In this document: piece after piece, positions 35,502 to 44,698 of the stretch
Numbering within the stretch: the stretch's first letter is position 1
Layout: the number at the start of each line of letters is the position of its first letter
Assembly: GCA_020832565.1 (NCBI GenBank)
Contig: JAFIEI010000004.1
Span: forward strand, 1-64,000
Reading direction: 5' to 3'
DNA length: 64,000 nt
Source: Salinarimonas sp.
GTDB lineage: Bacteria; Pseudomonadota; Alphaproteobacteria; Rhizobiales; Beijerinckiaceae
Notes under the pieces: generated by a model
The model's input: the letters and a program-made list of their open reading frames with translations, nothing else
Databases searched by the model: none
Told to the model about the DNA's origin: nothing
Made by a program: the position numbers and the translations under genes

Positions 35502-35966
35502 ATGACTGAGGCAACCAAGAACAACACCCGCCCGCAGCCCCTGCCCCGCGACGCCTTCGTGCAGTTTCGCCCGATGCCCACGCGCTGGATGGACAACGAC
35601 GTCTACGGCCACGTCAACAACGTCGTCTACTATTCCTATTTCGACACGGCGGTGAATGCCTTCCTCGTCGAGAACGGCCTGCTCGACATCACCGGCAGCG
35701 AGGTCGTGGGCCTCGTCGCCGAAACCGGCTGCAGCTATTTCGAGTCGGTGGCCTTTCCCGATGCGCTCGAGACCGGCCTCGCCGTGACGCGGCTGGGGCG
35801 CTCTTCCGTGACCTACCGCATCGGCGTCTTCCGCGAAGGTGCTCCGAGGGCTGCGGCGCAGGGACATTTCGTACACGTGTACGTCGCGCGCGAAAGCGGA
35901 CGCCCGGCCACGATCCCCGATCACGTGCGCGCGGCGCTTTCCACTTTGCAGGCGAATGAGACTTAA
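35502..35966 (+). CDS. Acyl-CoA thioesterase, hotdog fold (4HBT family)
   Basis: The 154-residue protein has the 4HBT signature RWMDNDVYGHVNNVVYYSYFDTAVNAFL, with the conserved Asp, and ETGCSYFESVAFPDALETGLAVTRLGRSSVTYRIG. The ATG at 35502 is preferred over a GTG at 35487, because GAGGAG stands just before it. It follows the alcohol dehydrogenase gene closely, suggesting a shared pathway. Confidence 0.92.
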   Translation: MTEATKNNTRPQPLPRDAFVQFRPMPTRWMDNDVYGHVNNVVYYSYFDTAVNAFLVENGLLDITGSEVVGLVAETGCSYFESVAFPDALETGLAVTRLGRSSVTYRIGVFREGAPRAAAQGHFVHVYVARESGRPATIPDHVRAALSTLQANET

Positions 35967-36381
35967 TAAAACTTAATCATCATTGATTGCAGGGCGAACC
36001 TGCGCCGGGATTTGCTGCGACCTTCATCGGCGCGCCATGGAGCCCGCCGATCATGCGCAACGCATTATCAGGACGCACCGTCGGTGAGGTTCGCCAAGAA
36101 CCTGACTTTCGTTCGAATCAGCATCCGAATGACCATTTCGGTGCAACAAAGCGCGTGATTTCGATCATTTTATCGGCTTCTGCTGAAAATTTAGACAATT
36201 GTAATCTCTTATAGATGCAATTTTATATTGCCAAATTTTGGCTTTTGCATCACGTTAAGGTTAATCGATGGTAAACGCTTGCCGGAGCAATTTAGCGGTT
36301 TTCATCACAATCGAAGGGCGCGATAGTGTCGGCGGCGGACGGGGAGCTTCTGGTGAAGCAGATCCGAGATGAGGCGTTGTC
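35967..36381. other. AT-rich upstream region of the RpfF-like gene
   Basis: This 415-base gap is markedly richer in A and T than the rest of the window, most so at 36120-36260. It contains the palindrome GCCAAA-T-TTTGGC at 36230-36242, a possible operator. No convincing open frame is present. It probably contains the promoter and regulatory sites of the signal synthase gene. Confidence 0.5.
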
Positions 36382-37461
36382 ATGAGTTTCAATACTGTCC
36401 CGCGGTCGAGTGAGACGTCAGCGGAAGCCAGGCCGGGCCTTCCATTGAAGCGATCAGGCGCGGGTATCGACTTCTTCCGTCGTAGCCCGGGCTTGCAGCC
36501 ACGCCCCACTCATCTCGATTCCCTCGATGCGCTCAAGCATGGCAACGCGTTGGCGCCCGAGGCGACAACCGCGCGCAGTCACGCACTGGCAGACAGCATT
36601 CGCCAGGAGCACTATGAAGAGATCGAGGTCCATCTCGACGTGAAGCGCTCGACCTACTGGTGCCACATGGTGCCGAGCGAGCGGCCGACTTACACTCCGG
36701 CGCTGCTGCGCGGCTTGTCCGGGGTTCAGGAATCCTTTCAACGGCATTTCAGTGCCGCCCGTGAAGATGGCGTCGGAACCGCGCCATTTCGCTACATCGT
36801 CATCCGGTCACGTCATCCGGGCGTGTTTAATCTCGGTGGTGACCTTTCCTATTTCTCGCAGGCCATTCTCGCTGGCGACCGTGACGCGCTGCACGCCTAT
36901 GCAACGGCTTGTATCGACGTCGTTTATGCCAACTACGTAAATTACGAGCTTCCCGTGGTCACCATCGGGCTGGCGGAAGGGTCGGCGCTCGGGGGTGGTT
37001 TCGAGGCTCTTCTGTCCTGCGATGTCATCGTTGCAGAGAAGGGAACGCGCTTCGGCTTTCCGGAGGTATTGTTCAATCTGTTCCCCGGAATGGGCGCCTT
37101 CAGTTTCCTTTGCCGTCGCCTGGGATCGGCCGAGGCGGAGCAGATGATCAATAGCGGCGAGACGTTCACGGCGGAGGAGCTATACGAGCGCGGCATTATT
37201 CACGTTCTCGCCGAGCCCGGTGAGGGTGAGAGCGCGGTACAGGCATATACGGCGCGCAACCTGCGCCGCCACAACGCCCATTGTGCGATGTACGCCGCCT
37301 CTCGTCGCGCTGACGGCCTGCCCTATGAGGAGCTCGCCGACATCGTGACGCTGTGGGTCGAGACGGCGATGCAGCTGACCTCGGCGGATCTGCGCAAGAT
37401 GACGCGCATTCTCGAAGCCCAACATCGGCGCGAGGCTGCCGCCCAGGCCGAAGCAAGCTGA
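36382..37461 (+). CDS. rpfF: RpfF-like DSF-family fatty acid signal synthase (crotonase fold)
   Basis: RpfF makes cis-2-unsaturated fatty acid (DSF) signals from acyl-ACP. The 359-residue protein has VFNLGGDLSYF (oxyanion hole), GLAEGSALGGGFEALLSCD and FGFPEVLFNLFPGMGAFSFLCRR. The two catalytic glutamates fit: Glu208 in GGGFE and Glu228 in FPEVLF, 20 apart, as Glu141 and Glu161 are in Xanthomonas RpfF. An N-terminal extension of about 80 residues is unusual in this family. The neighbour is an RpfC-like kinase on the opposite strand, which strengthens the call over a plain enoyl-CoA hydratase. Confidence 0.87.
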   Translation: MSFNTVPRSSETSAEARPGLPLKRSGAGIDFFRRSPGLQPRPTHLDSLDALKHGNALAPEATTARSHALADSIRQEHYEEIEVHLDVKRSTYWCHMVPSERPTYTPALLRGLSGVQESFQRHFSAAREDGVGTAPFRYIVIRSRHPGVFNLGGDLSYFSQAILAGDRDALHAYATACIDVVYANYVNYELPVVTIGLAEGSALGGGFEALLSCDVIVAEKGTRFGFPEVLFNLFPGMGAFSFLCRRLGSAEAEQMINSGETFTAEELYERGIIHVLAEPGEGESAVQAYTARNLRRHNAHCAMYAASRRADGLPYEELADIVTLWVETAMQLTSADLRKMTRILEAQHRREAAAQAEAS

Positions 37462-37522
37462 GTTTGTGGCGCATCGTCCCGGCTGTGTCCCTCGATCTGC
37501 GGGCTGCACAGCCGGAAAATAC

Positions 37523-40213
37523 TCAGGCGGCCTGCTTCAGAATTGCGATTTCACGGCAGACGTCGGCATATGCTTCGCGCAGATCCGCGATATGCTCGGC
37601 GCCTCTTGCAGCGAGTTCATCATCACCGATGGCGCGCAATGCGAGCCCGATCTCGAACATGCGTGAGGCGCCGATATTGGCCGCGCTGCTGCGAAGGGCG
37701 TGGATCGAATCGCGAAAGCTTTCCGAGTCGAGATTTCTGAGTGCGGCGTCGAGCTCCTCGATGATGCCCTGTGCGTCGGCGATAAACGCATCGACCACAT
37801 CATCGCGGAACCCGGTCCCGCCGAGCTGCTCGAGGCGGGCGAGGGTATCGCGATCAACTGCACAGGCCGGCATACCGGATTGCGCGTCAACCTCTGGCGC
37901 CGACTGCTCCCCGGGTGTCCCGGTGCCGGTGTCGAGAGCATCATTCCCATCGATCGTGTCGGCGCCGCGGTCAAGGTTGCGCTCCCGACTATCGTCGCCT
38001 TCCTCATCTTCCCCGGAAGCGGTGGCGAGGCGATCCGCGTGTCTGTGCAGCACTTCGGCAATCAATGAGAACAGCTTTTGCGGCTCGATCGGCTTCGTCG
38101 CGCAGGCAGCCATACCGGCTGCCATGCATTCATCCCTGGCCCGCGGTGTGGCATCTGCCGTCAGCGCGATGATCGGAACCCTCTCGACTGGCAAGGTTTC
38201 CTGCTTGTAGGTACGCGCCGCGTCTATGCCGTTCATCTCCGGCATATTCACGTCCATGAGCACGACATCAAACCGCTTGTTGCACATCAGTTCCAGAGCG
38301 ATCCGACCGTTCTCCGCCATAGTGGCGCGATGTCCGGCACGCTCCAGAATCTTCCCGATGACCTTTTGATTGGTCGTATTGTCTTCCGCCACGAGAATGT
38401 CGAGACTGCTCTGCGACGCGCCACCGTCCACGCACCGCGCTCGCCGGGCCCGTGCCTCCACGATGCCGCTGAACCGCGCGATTCGCCAGGCGCGGGCAAC
38501 GATCTCGGGTGTCGGCGGCCATGGGATTCGGGTTGCAAAACGACGCAATGAACTGTCGAACGCATCCGCGTTCGGACTGCAAAGCGCAATGAAGCGCCGG
38601 CCATGTCGCGGATCTATCGCGCGCAACGTCTCCAGAATGTCGCCTGCCTGTTCCATGTTTTCGCGCAGGTCGATCATCACTGGTGATGGTCGCGCGATAA
38701 TCTCCGCTTCTGCCTCGATCAACCAGGATATCTCATCGAGACCCCTCGTGAGACGGGGCGTTTCACCGAAATCACCGAAAACCTGAACCAGCGCTTCGGC
38801 ATCCTGAGCGAAGCTCAAGAACAACGGCCTGCAATCGCGCGGATCAACATTGGGCATCGCCTTGGTGCACTGCGCGCTCTGTGTGGCAAAGCTGAACTGG
38901 AAGCAACTACCCTGCCCCGGCGTACTGTCCACAACAATAGAACCGCCGTTCAACTCGACGAGTTGCCGGGTAATGGCAAGGCCGAGCCCGGTGCCGCCGT
39001 AGCGGTTCATGATGCTCTCGTCGGCCTGGGTGAAGCTCTCGAAAATTCGCGCCGTTGCTTCCTTGGAAATGCCAATCCCCGTATCGACCACACGGATGTC
39101 GAGGGTCACGCTCTCTCCATCGGTCGCTCGATGATTGACATAAACGCTGACATGGCCCGACTCGGTAAACTTTACTGCATTTCCGGTGAGATTGATCAGT
39201 ATCTCACGCAGGTGCCGCTGATTTCCCTCCAGAGCGTATGGGATACTGGCATCCGTGTGGATATGGAACGCGAGGTTCTTCGCGCGCGCCTGCGCGCCTA
39301 CCATTGCAGAAATATCATGCATCAACTCATGGAGGTCGAAGACAATGACCTCCCGAGGCATGCGGCCCGCCTCCAGGCGCGAAAAGTCGAGAATATCGTT
39401 GATATGGTCGAGCAGCACCTGCCCCGCCGTGCGGATGGTACGCGCCATATCCTGCTGCTCGGCATCGAGACGGGTGTCCCTCAGCAGATCCCCCATGCCG
39501 ATGATCGCGTTCAAGGGCGTGCGCAATTCATGGCTGACGCTGGCAAGGAACAGACTCTTCTGCCGGCTCGCCTCTTCTGCCTGCTGTTTGGCGAGAGACA
39601 GTTTGCGGATCAGGGTCCCGGCATAGGCGGGAATGATCAGCAACCCGGCAAGCAGCCCCGTGGCGAGCACAGGATGCTCGCCCCAATACGGATCCAGCAG
39701 GCACACCAGACCGAAACCGGCAACCGAAAGCGCAGCGGCAGCCAGCAGGTAAGGGATACCGAAACGGAATCCGTTGCCGAAAATCACCCAAAGATAGATC
39801 GGATAAAGGATCGCCGCGACTTCACCGCCGGCATACAGGCCGTAGCTCAACGTGCCCAGATCCATCACCATCGCCACGAATCGCCGTACAGGCGAAACAC
39901 CCGGAAACCGCAGCATATGCGCAAGCAGCGCAAGGCCTCCGAGGCAATAAAGTACCGGGATGAGGTAGAGGGGGCCGATTCCCTCGGCACCGAAGACGAC
40001 ATCGGTCACGAAGAGATATAGCACGGCCAGAAACCCGATCACGAGGCGGTTCATGACCATCTCATGCTCGGTATCGGGCCTGCCGGCGAAAAGTCGGGAC
40101 GGACGCAGACGGCGCGCGAGCGGTTCACGCGGCTTCGAATCACCCTTCGTACCCGCTGCTTCCGGGGTCGCCTGCGCTACGGGGGCCACCCTGCTGACCT
40201 CCACTCCGCTCAT
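37523..40213 (-). CDS. rpfC: RpfC-like hybrid sensor histidine kinase (DSF receptor candidate)
   Basis: The 896-residue protein has five or six membrane segments in residues 54-200, a HisKA domain (His228 in ASVSHELRTPLNAIIGM), HATPase (to about 445), a degenerate receiver-like region (460-590), a true REC (phospho-Asp654 in LMDVNMPEMNG) and a C-terminal HPt (His838 in IHALRSSAANIGA). Order and the HPt sequence match Xanthomonas RpfC, the DSF receptor. Its start overlaps the stop of the preceding REC-GGDEF-EAL gene (ATGA at 40210-40213), so the two are translated together. Confidence 0.87.
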   Translation of the reverse strand: MSGVEVSRVAPVAQATPEAAGTKGDSKPREPLARRLRPSRLFAGRPDTEHEMVMNRLVIGFLAVLYLFVTDVVFGAEGIGPLYLIPVLYCLGGLALLAHMLRFPGVSPVRRFVAMVMDLGTLSYGLYAGGEVAAILYPIYLWVIFGNGFRFGIPYLLAAAALSVAGFGLVCLLDPYWGEHPVLATGLLAGLLIIPAYAGTLIRKLSLAKQQAEEASRQKSLFLASVSHELRTPLNAIIGMGDLLRDTRLDAEQQDMARTIRTAGQVLLDHINDILDFSRLEAGRMPREVIVFDLHELMHDISAMVGAQARAKNLAFHIHTDASIPYALEGNQRHLREILINLTGNAVKFTESGHVSVYVNHRATDGESVTLDIRVVDTGIGISKEATARIFESFTQADESIMNRYGGTGLGLAITRQLVELNGGSIVVDSTPGQGSCFQFSFATQSAQCTKAMPNVDPRDCRPLFLSFAQDAEALVQVFGDFGETPRLTRGLDEISWLIEAEAEIIARPSPVMIDLRENMEQAGDILETLRAIDPRHGRRFIALCSPNADAFDSSLRRFATRIPWPPTPEIVARAWRIARFSGIVEARARRARCVDGGASQSSLDILVAEDNTTNQKVIGKILERAGHRATMAENGRIALELMCNKRFDVVLMDVNMPEMNGIDAARTYKQETLPVERVPIIALTADATPRARDECMAAGMAACATKPIEPQKLFSLIAEVLHRHADRLATASGEDEEGDDSRERNLDRGADTIDGNDALDTGTGTPGEQSAPEVDAQSGMPACAVDRDTLARLEQLGGTGFRDDVVDAFIADAQGIIEELDAALRNLDSESFRDSIHALRSSAANIGASRMFEIGLALRAIGDDELAARGAEHIADLREAYADVCREIAILKQAA

Positions 40214-42360
40214 GCCGAACGCGCCACCGCCGCATCGGCCTGAACCAACGCGATGAACTCCTCCGCAGGCAGCGGCTTGGCAAAGAGAAAGCCTTGCGCT
40301 TCTTCACAACCCTCGGCCCGCAGCATCTCGACCTGGTCAGGACTGTCGACACCCTCCGCGATCACATCGATCCCCAGCGAGTGCCCGAGATTGACGATGG
40401 CGCGGACGATGGCCGCATCGTTGGGGTCGCTCGTGAGGTTGCGCACGAAGCTCTGGTCGATCTTGATGCGATCGACCGGGAATTTCTTGACATAGGCGAG
40501 GGAGGAATAGCCCGTACCGAAATCGTCGATGGAAACGCTGACTCCGCGCTTGCGCAGTTCGCGCAGTTCGAGGGTGACCGCATCGGCATCGTGCATCAGG
40601 ATCGTTTCGGTCAGCTCAAGCTCGAGCCGCTTCGGATCGAGGCCGGTCCGCGCGAGAATATCGTCGACCAGCGCCACCATGTTGCGATTGCGAAACTGTA
40701 CCGGCGAGAGATTCACGGCAACGCGCAGCGGCGGCAATCCGCGCGCGACCCAGCCCTTTGCCTCGCTGCAGGCCTGCGCGATCACCCACTCGTTGATCGG
40801 GATGATCAGACCGGTTTCCTCGGCGAAGGGCAGGAAGTCGAGCGGGCGCACCAGTCCGCGTGTGGGGTGCCGCCAGCGGATCAGCGCCTCGGCACCGATG
40901 ATGCGGTTGCTGCGCAGGTCGATCTGCGGCTGATAGAACAGCTCGAATTCCTGGTTGGCCAGGGCGCGGCGCAATTCGGCTTCGAGGGTGATGTCGCCAC
41001 GCGCACTCGCCATCATTGCAGGATCGAAGGCGCGATAGAGATTACGACCCTCCGCCTTGGCGCGGTACATGGCGATATCGACCTTCTTGAGGAGATCGTC
41101 GGCATCGTCGCTGTCGTTCGGATGGAGCGCGACGCCGATACTCGCACCGACGACGATATCTTCGCCGGCGATGGAGAACGGCTGCTTGAGCGCACCCAGC
41201 ACCAGTTCGGCCATGTCGAAGGCATCCTGCGGATTGCGGATCCCAGACATCAGCAGCGCGAACTCGTCACCTCCCAGACGCGCCAGGACATCACGCTTGC
41301 GCATATAGCCGCCCAGGCGTTCGCCGACAGCGCACAGCAGCGCGTCGCCGGCATGATGACCGAGCGCGTCATTGACCGTCTTGAACCTGTCGATATCCAG
41401 CATCAGGAGCGCGAATATGCGATCGCCCCTGCGTGCACGTGCGATTTCACGGCGCAGCCGGTCCTGCAGGAAGGTGCGGTTCGGCAGGCCTGTCAGGGCG
41501 TCGTGATGGGCCAGATGCACGAGGTGGCGCTCGGCCTTCTTGCGATCTGTGATATCCAGCGAGCTGGTCAACACGGCCGCGATCATGCCGTCACCGTCGC
41601 GCAGCGGCGACTTGGTGGTGAGCCAATACTCCGACTCCCCGCCTTCGGCGGAAGCGAACTCCTCCTCGAAGGTCGGCAACGGGGCGCCTGAACGAAACAC
41701 CATCTGGTCGAGCGAAAGCGAACGCGCGCCCATCTCGTCACCGAGCAAGGCATCTGCGCGCTGCCCGATGGCGCCATTCGCATCGACCTTGAACCGCGCG
41801 GCGGCACGGCTGTTGAGGAAGATGCAGCTACCCTCCCGGTCGAAAGCGCTCACGCAGGCCGGAACCGTGTCGATGACCTGAGCAAGGCGCTCCTTGCTGT
41901 CGCGCAGGAGCTGTTGACGGGAACGCTCGCTGTCTTCGAGTTCGCGCTCGAGATCATAGGCGCGGCCCTTGATGATCAGGGCCTGACGGCGCATCTGCAG
42001 GAGGTTTCGCGCGCGGGTGAGGAATTCGGCATGGTCAACGGGGCTGAGCAGGAAATCCGTCGCCCCGGCTTCCAATGCCGCCAGGCGAAAGCTGCGCTCC
42101 TCGTAGACGGTGATGGCGATGACCGGCACATCCTCGCAGCCTGGAATTTCGCGAAAACGCCGCACGAATTCCGCGCCGTTCATGCCCGGCATCTTGTAAT
42201 CTGTAATGACCAAGTCGGGAACGGGCGTTCCGATCGCCGCAAGCGCCGAGGCAGGATCACCATGTGTTTCGACACGGATATCATCGGATATCGACGCAGC
42301 GAGCTTTGCGAAGATATTCCGGTTCGTGACCCGATCGTCGAGTATCATCACCAAGGGCAT
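40210..42360 (-). CDS. REC-PAS-GGDEF-EAL c-di-GMP regulator, likely output of the RpfC-like kinase
   Basis: An N-terminal receiver domain (VMILDDRVTNRNIF..., phospho-Asp in LVITDYKMPG near residue 54) is followed by a coiled coil and PAS domain (RLAQVIDTVPACVSAFDREG). Then come GGDEF (LARLGGDEFALLM) and EAL (IGAEALIRWRHP, DDFGTGYSSLAYVKKFPVDRIKIDQ) domains. Both catalytic signatures are intact, so it could make or degrade cyclic di-GMP. In Xanthomonas the same slot is taken by RpfG, a REC-HD-GYP phosphodiesterase. Start choices are 42456, 42390 or 42360; none has a clear ribosome site, and 42360 lies right at the REC domain. Confidence 0.87.
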   Translation of the reverse strand: MPLVMILDDRVTNRNIFAKLAASISDDIRVETHGDPASALAAIGTPVPDLVITDYKMPGMNGAEFVRRFREIPGCEDVPVIAITVYEERSFRLAALEAGATDFLLSPVDHAEFLTRARNLLQMRRQALIIKGRAYDLERELEDSERSRQQLLRDSKERLAQVIDTVPACVSAFDREGSCIFLNSRAAARFKVDANGAIGQRADALLGDEMGARSLSLDQMVFRSGAPLPTFEEEFASAEGGESEYWLTTKSPLRDGDGMIAAVLTSSLDITDRKKAERHLVHLAHHDALTGLPNRTFLQDRLRREIARARRGDRIFALLMLDIDRFKTVNDALGHHAGDALLCAVGERLGGYMRKRDVLARLGGDEFALLMSGIRNPQDAFDMAELVLGALKQPFSIAGEDIVVGASIGVALHPNDSDDADDLLKKVDIAMYRAKAEGRNLYRAFDPAMMASARGDITLEAELRRALANQEFELFYQPQIDLRSNRIIGAEALIRWRHPTRGLVRPLDFLPFAEETGLIIPINEWVIAQACSEAKGWVARGLPPLRVAVNLSPVQFRNRNMVALVDDILARTGLDPKRLELELTETILMHDADAVTLELRELRKRGVSVSIDDFGTGYSSLAYVKKFPVDRIKIDQSFVRNLTSDPNDAAIVRAIVNLGHSLGIDVIAEGVDSPDQVEMLRAEGCEEAQGFLFAKPLPAEEFIALVQADAAVARSA

Positions 42361-42745
42361 ACAACACCAGCCGCGTTCAAGTTCGCTCATGAATTGTCGG
42401 CAAGAATGGCCATCACAGGCAGGTTGCAGGAAGGAATCTAAATAATTCCAAAACATAGTGGGAATTTCTGCAATCCTTGCGCGATTTTTTTGCAGGATTC
42501 GTATTTTGCGACATCAAACCATATAAAAGCGCCGCACCCGTCGCCAGAATCGCAGAAACGACACAACCGCCTTGGCGCGGTATCCTTCAAACGTTTTGAG
42601 AGAATACATGCACTGGCACTCGGCGATTTAGAATTCGCAAAATGAAAACAATCAACCCAATATGTTTTATCTGAAGTAATTGATAGCGCGCTCCCGCAGA
42701 AGAGATCAGCGGATCAACTTTCAGGCCGCTCGAATGATAGTGGTA
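42361..42745. other. Intergenic region upstream of the rpf operon, no gene seen
   Basis: About 385 bases between the REC-GGDEF-EAL start and the end of the diguanylate cyclase gene. An AT-rich stretch (42440-42680) probably carries the promoter of the rpf-like pair. No supported frame was found; the proximal 96 bases may be coding if a longer start is used. Confidence 0.5.
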
Positions 42746-44179
42746 TCACCCTTGACCGATCGCCCGCTTTCCCTCGGGAAGCGCGACATTATTGCGCCCG
42801 GAGTTCTTCGCCCTGTAGAGCGCCGCATCGACTGCGGCAATAAGCCCCTGGTGTCCCTCACGCGGCACATATTCGTGAACACCGAAACTCGCCGTGACCC
42901 GGGCGGTTTGATCACCGAGCTGAAACGGCGTCGCACCGAGACGGCGACGCAACCGCTCCGCGAGGTCTAGGGCTCCCTCGAGGCCGGTATCGGGTGTCAC
43001 GATCATGAACTCCTCGCCGCCCGTCCGCGCCACGAGGTCGACATCGCGGCGCGTCTCGTCGGCAAACAATGCACCTACTGCGATCAGCACCTCGTCACCT
43101 GCGGGGTGGCCGTAAGTATCGTTGAGCTTCTTGAAATGATCGAGATCCACCGCGATGACGCAGAAACGCCCGCCATAGCGGCGTATCCGGGAGACTTCCT
43201 GGCGCAGTTTGCGCTCGAGAGCTCGGCGGTTTGCGAGCCCGGTAAGGTCATCGGTCAGCGAAAGCTGGCGTAGCTCGCCTTCGAGCCGGCGCCGCAATTC
43301 GACCTCACGGGCAAGGGCACGGCGCGCGCTTTCCGCCTCGATCAGGGCGTTCTTGAGATCACTGATATCGGAGAACGACATCACCGCTCCATCATCAAGC
43401 GGCAGGATGGTGATGCGATGCCACAAGCCACCCCCATCGCCCCCCTCATGCAAGGGACCGAGATTCAACTCGAAACGCTCGGGGCTGCGCTGCGTGATCA
43501 CCCGTCGGCATCGTGCGCGCAGGCTCTCCGCTGCCGCGCCACGAAACAGCGCGCCGAGCCGCAAGCCTTCCATGCTTTCGGAGTTTTCTCCGAGTCCGGC
43601 ACGCGCCCGTTCGTTCGCCATCACGATCTCGGCATCCTCGAAACGCCCCGCCGGATCACGCAGCGCGCGCAGTACAAGCATTCCGTCCCGTGACGCCTCG
43701 AACATCGTCGCGAGAAGGTCCTCGCGCCCCCCGCGCGGGCGGACATAAGCCAGGATCCGCAGGGTGCCGTCAGCCGCCCGGCAGGGCATGATCATCCGTT
43801 CCCAGAAATGCAACGCTCCACCGTCGAATCGACGATCGACGGCAAGCACCGGGGCATCGATGTCCCGCATCGCTGAAATCGCGGCTTCATAATATTCCGC
43901 CAGGCGCGGCTCGTGCTCTCCCACCAGCCTTCCGGTCATATCGATGCCGCAGGCGGCCATGATCGCGCATCCGTAGCGGACGTAGCGCCAGCCCGTATCG
44001 CCCTGAGCAAGCACCTCGATCCCGTGCATCAGGTCAGGATCCAGAGCGCGGATGAAGGCCTCGATTTGCGGGGGAGCATCATGTCGTCGACGAAACTCCC
44101 GATACACGCGCAATATGCGCGCCGCCTCGGGGGCGCTCGCATGATACTCCAAAGCCTGCGTATGAATCGTCGGAAGCAT
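42746..44179 (-). CDS. PAS-containing diguanylate cyclase
   Basis: The 477-residue protein has a N-terminal PAS-like half (WRYVRYGCAIMAACGIDMTGRLVGE, ALHFWERMIMPCR), a second PAS (residues 155-270), a coiled coil and a C-terminal GGDEF domain (LTDDLTGLANRRALERKL, DLDHFKKLNDTYGHPAGDEVL, ARTGGEEFMIV). The active site GGEEF is canonical for cyclic di-GMP synthesis. No membrane segment. It lies beside the rpf-like genes on the same strand, so it may feed the same output. Confidence 0.92.
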   Translation of the reverse strand: MLPTIHTQALEYHASAPEAARILRVYREFRRRHDAPPQIEAFIRALDPDLMHGIEVLAQGDTGWRYVRYGCAIMAACGIDMTGRLVGEHEPRLAEYYEAAISAMRDIDAPVLAVDRRFDGGALHFWERMIMPCRAADGTLRILAYVRPRGGREDLLATMFEASRDGMLVLRALRDPAGRFEDAEIVMANERARAGLGENSESMEGLRLGALFRGAAAESLRARCRRVITQRSPERFELNLGPLHEGGDGGGLWHRITILPLDDGAVMSFSDISDLKNALIEAESARRALAREVELRRRLEGELRQLSLTDDLTGLANRRALERKLRQEVSRIRRYGGRFCVIAVDLDHFKKLNDTYGHPAGDEVLIAVGALFADETRRDVDLVARTGGEEFMIVTPDTGLEGALDLAERLRRRLGATPFQLGDQTARVTASFGVHEYVPREGHQGLIAAVDAALYRAKNSGRNNVALPEGKRAIGQG

Positions 44180-44455
44180 ACCCGCGCGTCACCTGATCGT
44201 GTGAATCGACGCGAGTAGACGCGCGGCCCGTCACCCGAGCGTTAACCGGATCGGGCGAATGCATCAGAGCCGCCAGTTTTCAACAGGTCATGCGGGTTTC
44301 AACCGGGCGCATGGGAGAGCCGAGAGAGCTCGGGAGGGTGCCCCGAACCCACCCCGCCAAGCGGCACAGGACGGCGTTGCCGTTCATGATCGACACGAAG
44401 CGTTGCACTCGGATGCCCGGGAAGGGGCTCAATGACGGCGATGAATTGATTTGTT

Positions 44456-44531
<76 letters not shown>

Positions 44532-44698
44532 GTTCGCACGAAGCGAGACCCGCTGCGATCCTTATCGCTGCGGAAGAAGCGCCCGTGTAGCAGAGCGTAC
44601 CGGAACTGGCAAGCGTGAATCGATGCGCGGGATGCAGGGATGGGGCGCGTGGTGCGCATTGCCTGCGGTATTCTGCTCACCGTCGAAACGGTGGCATC

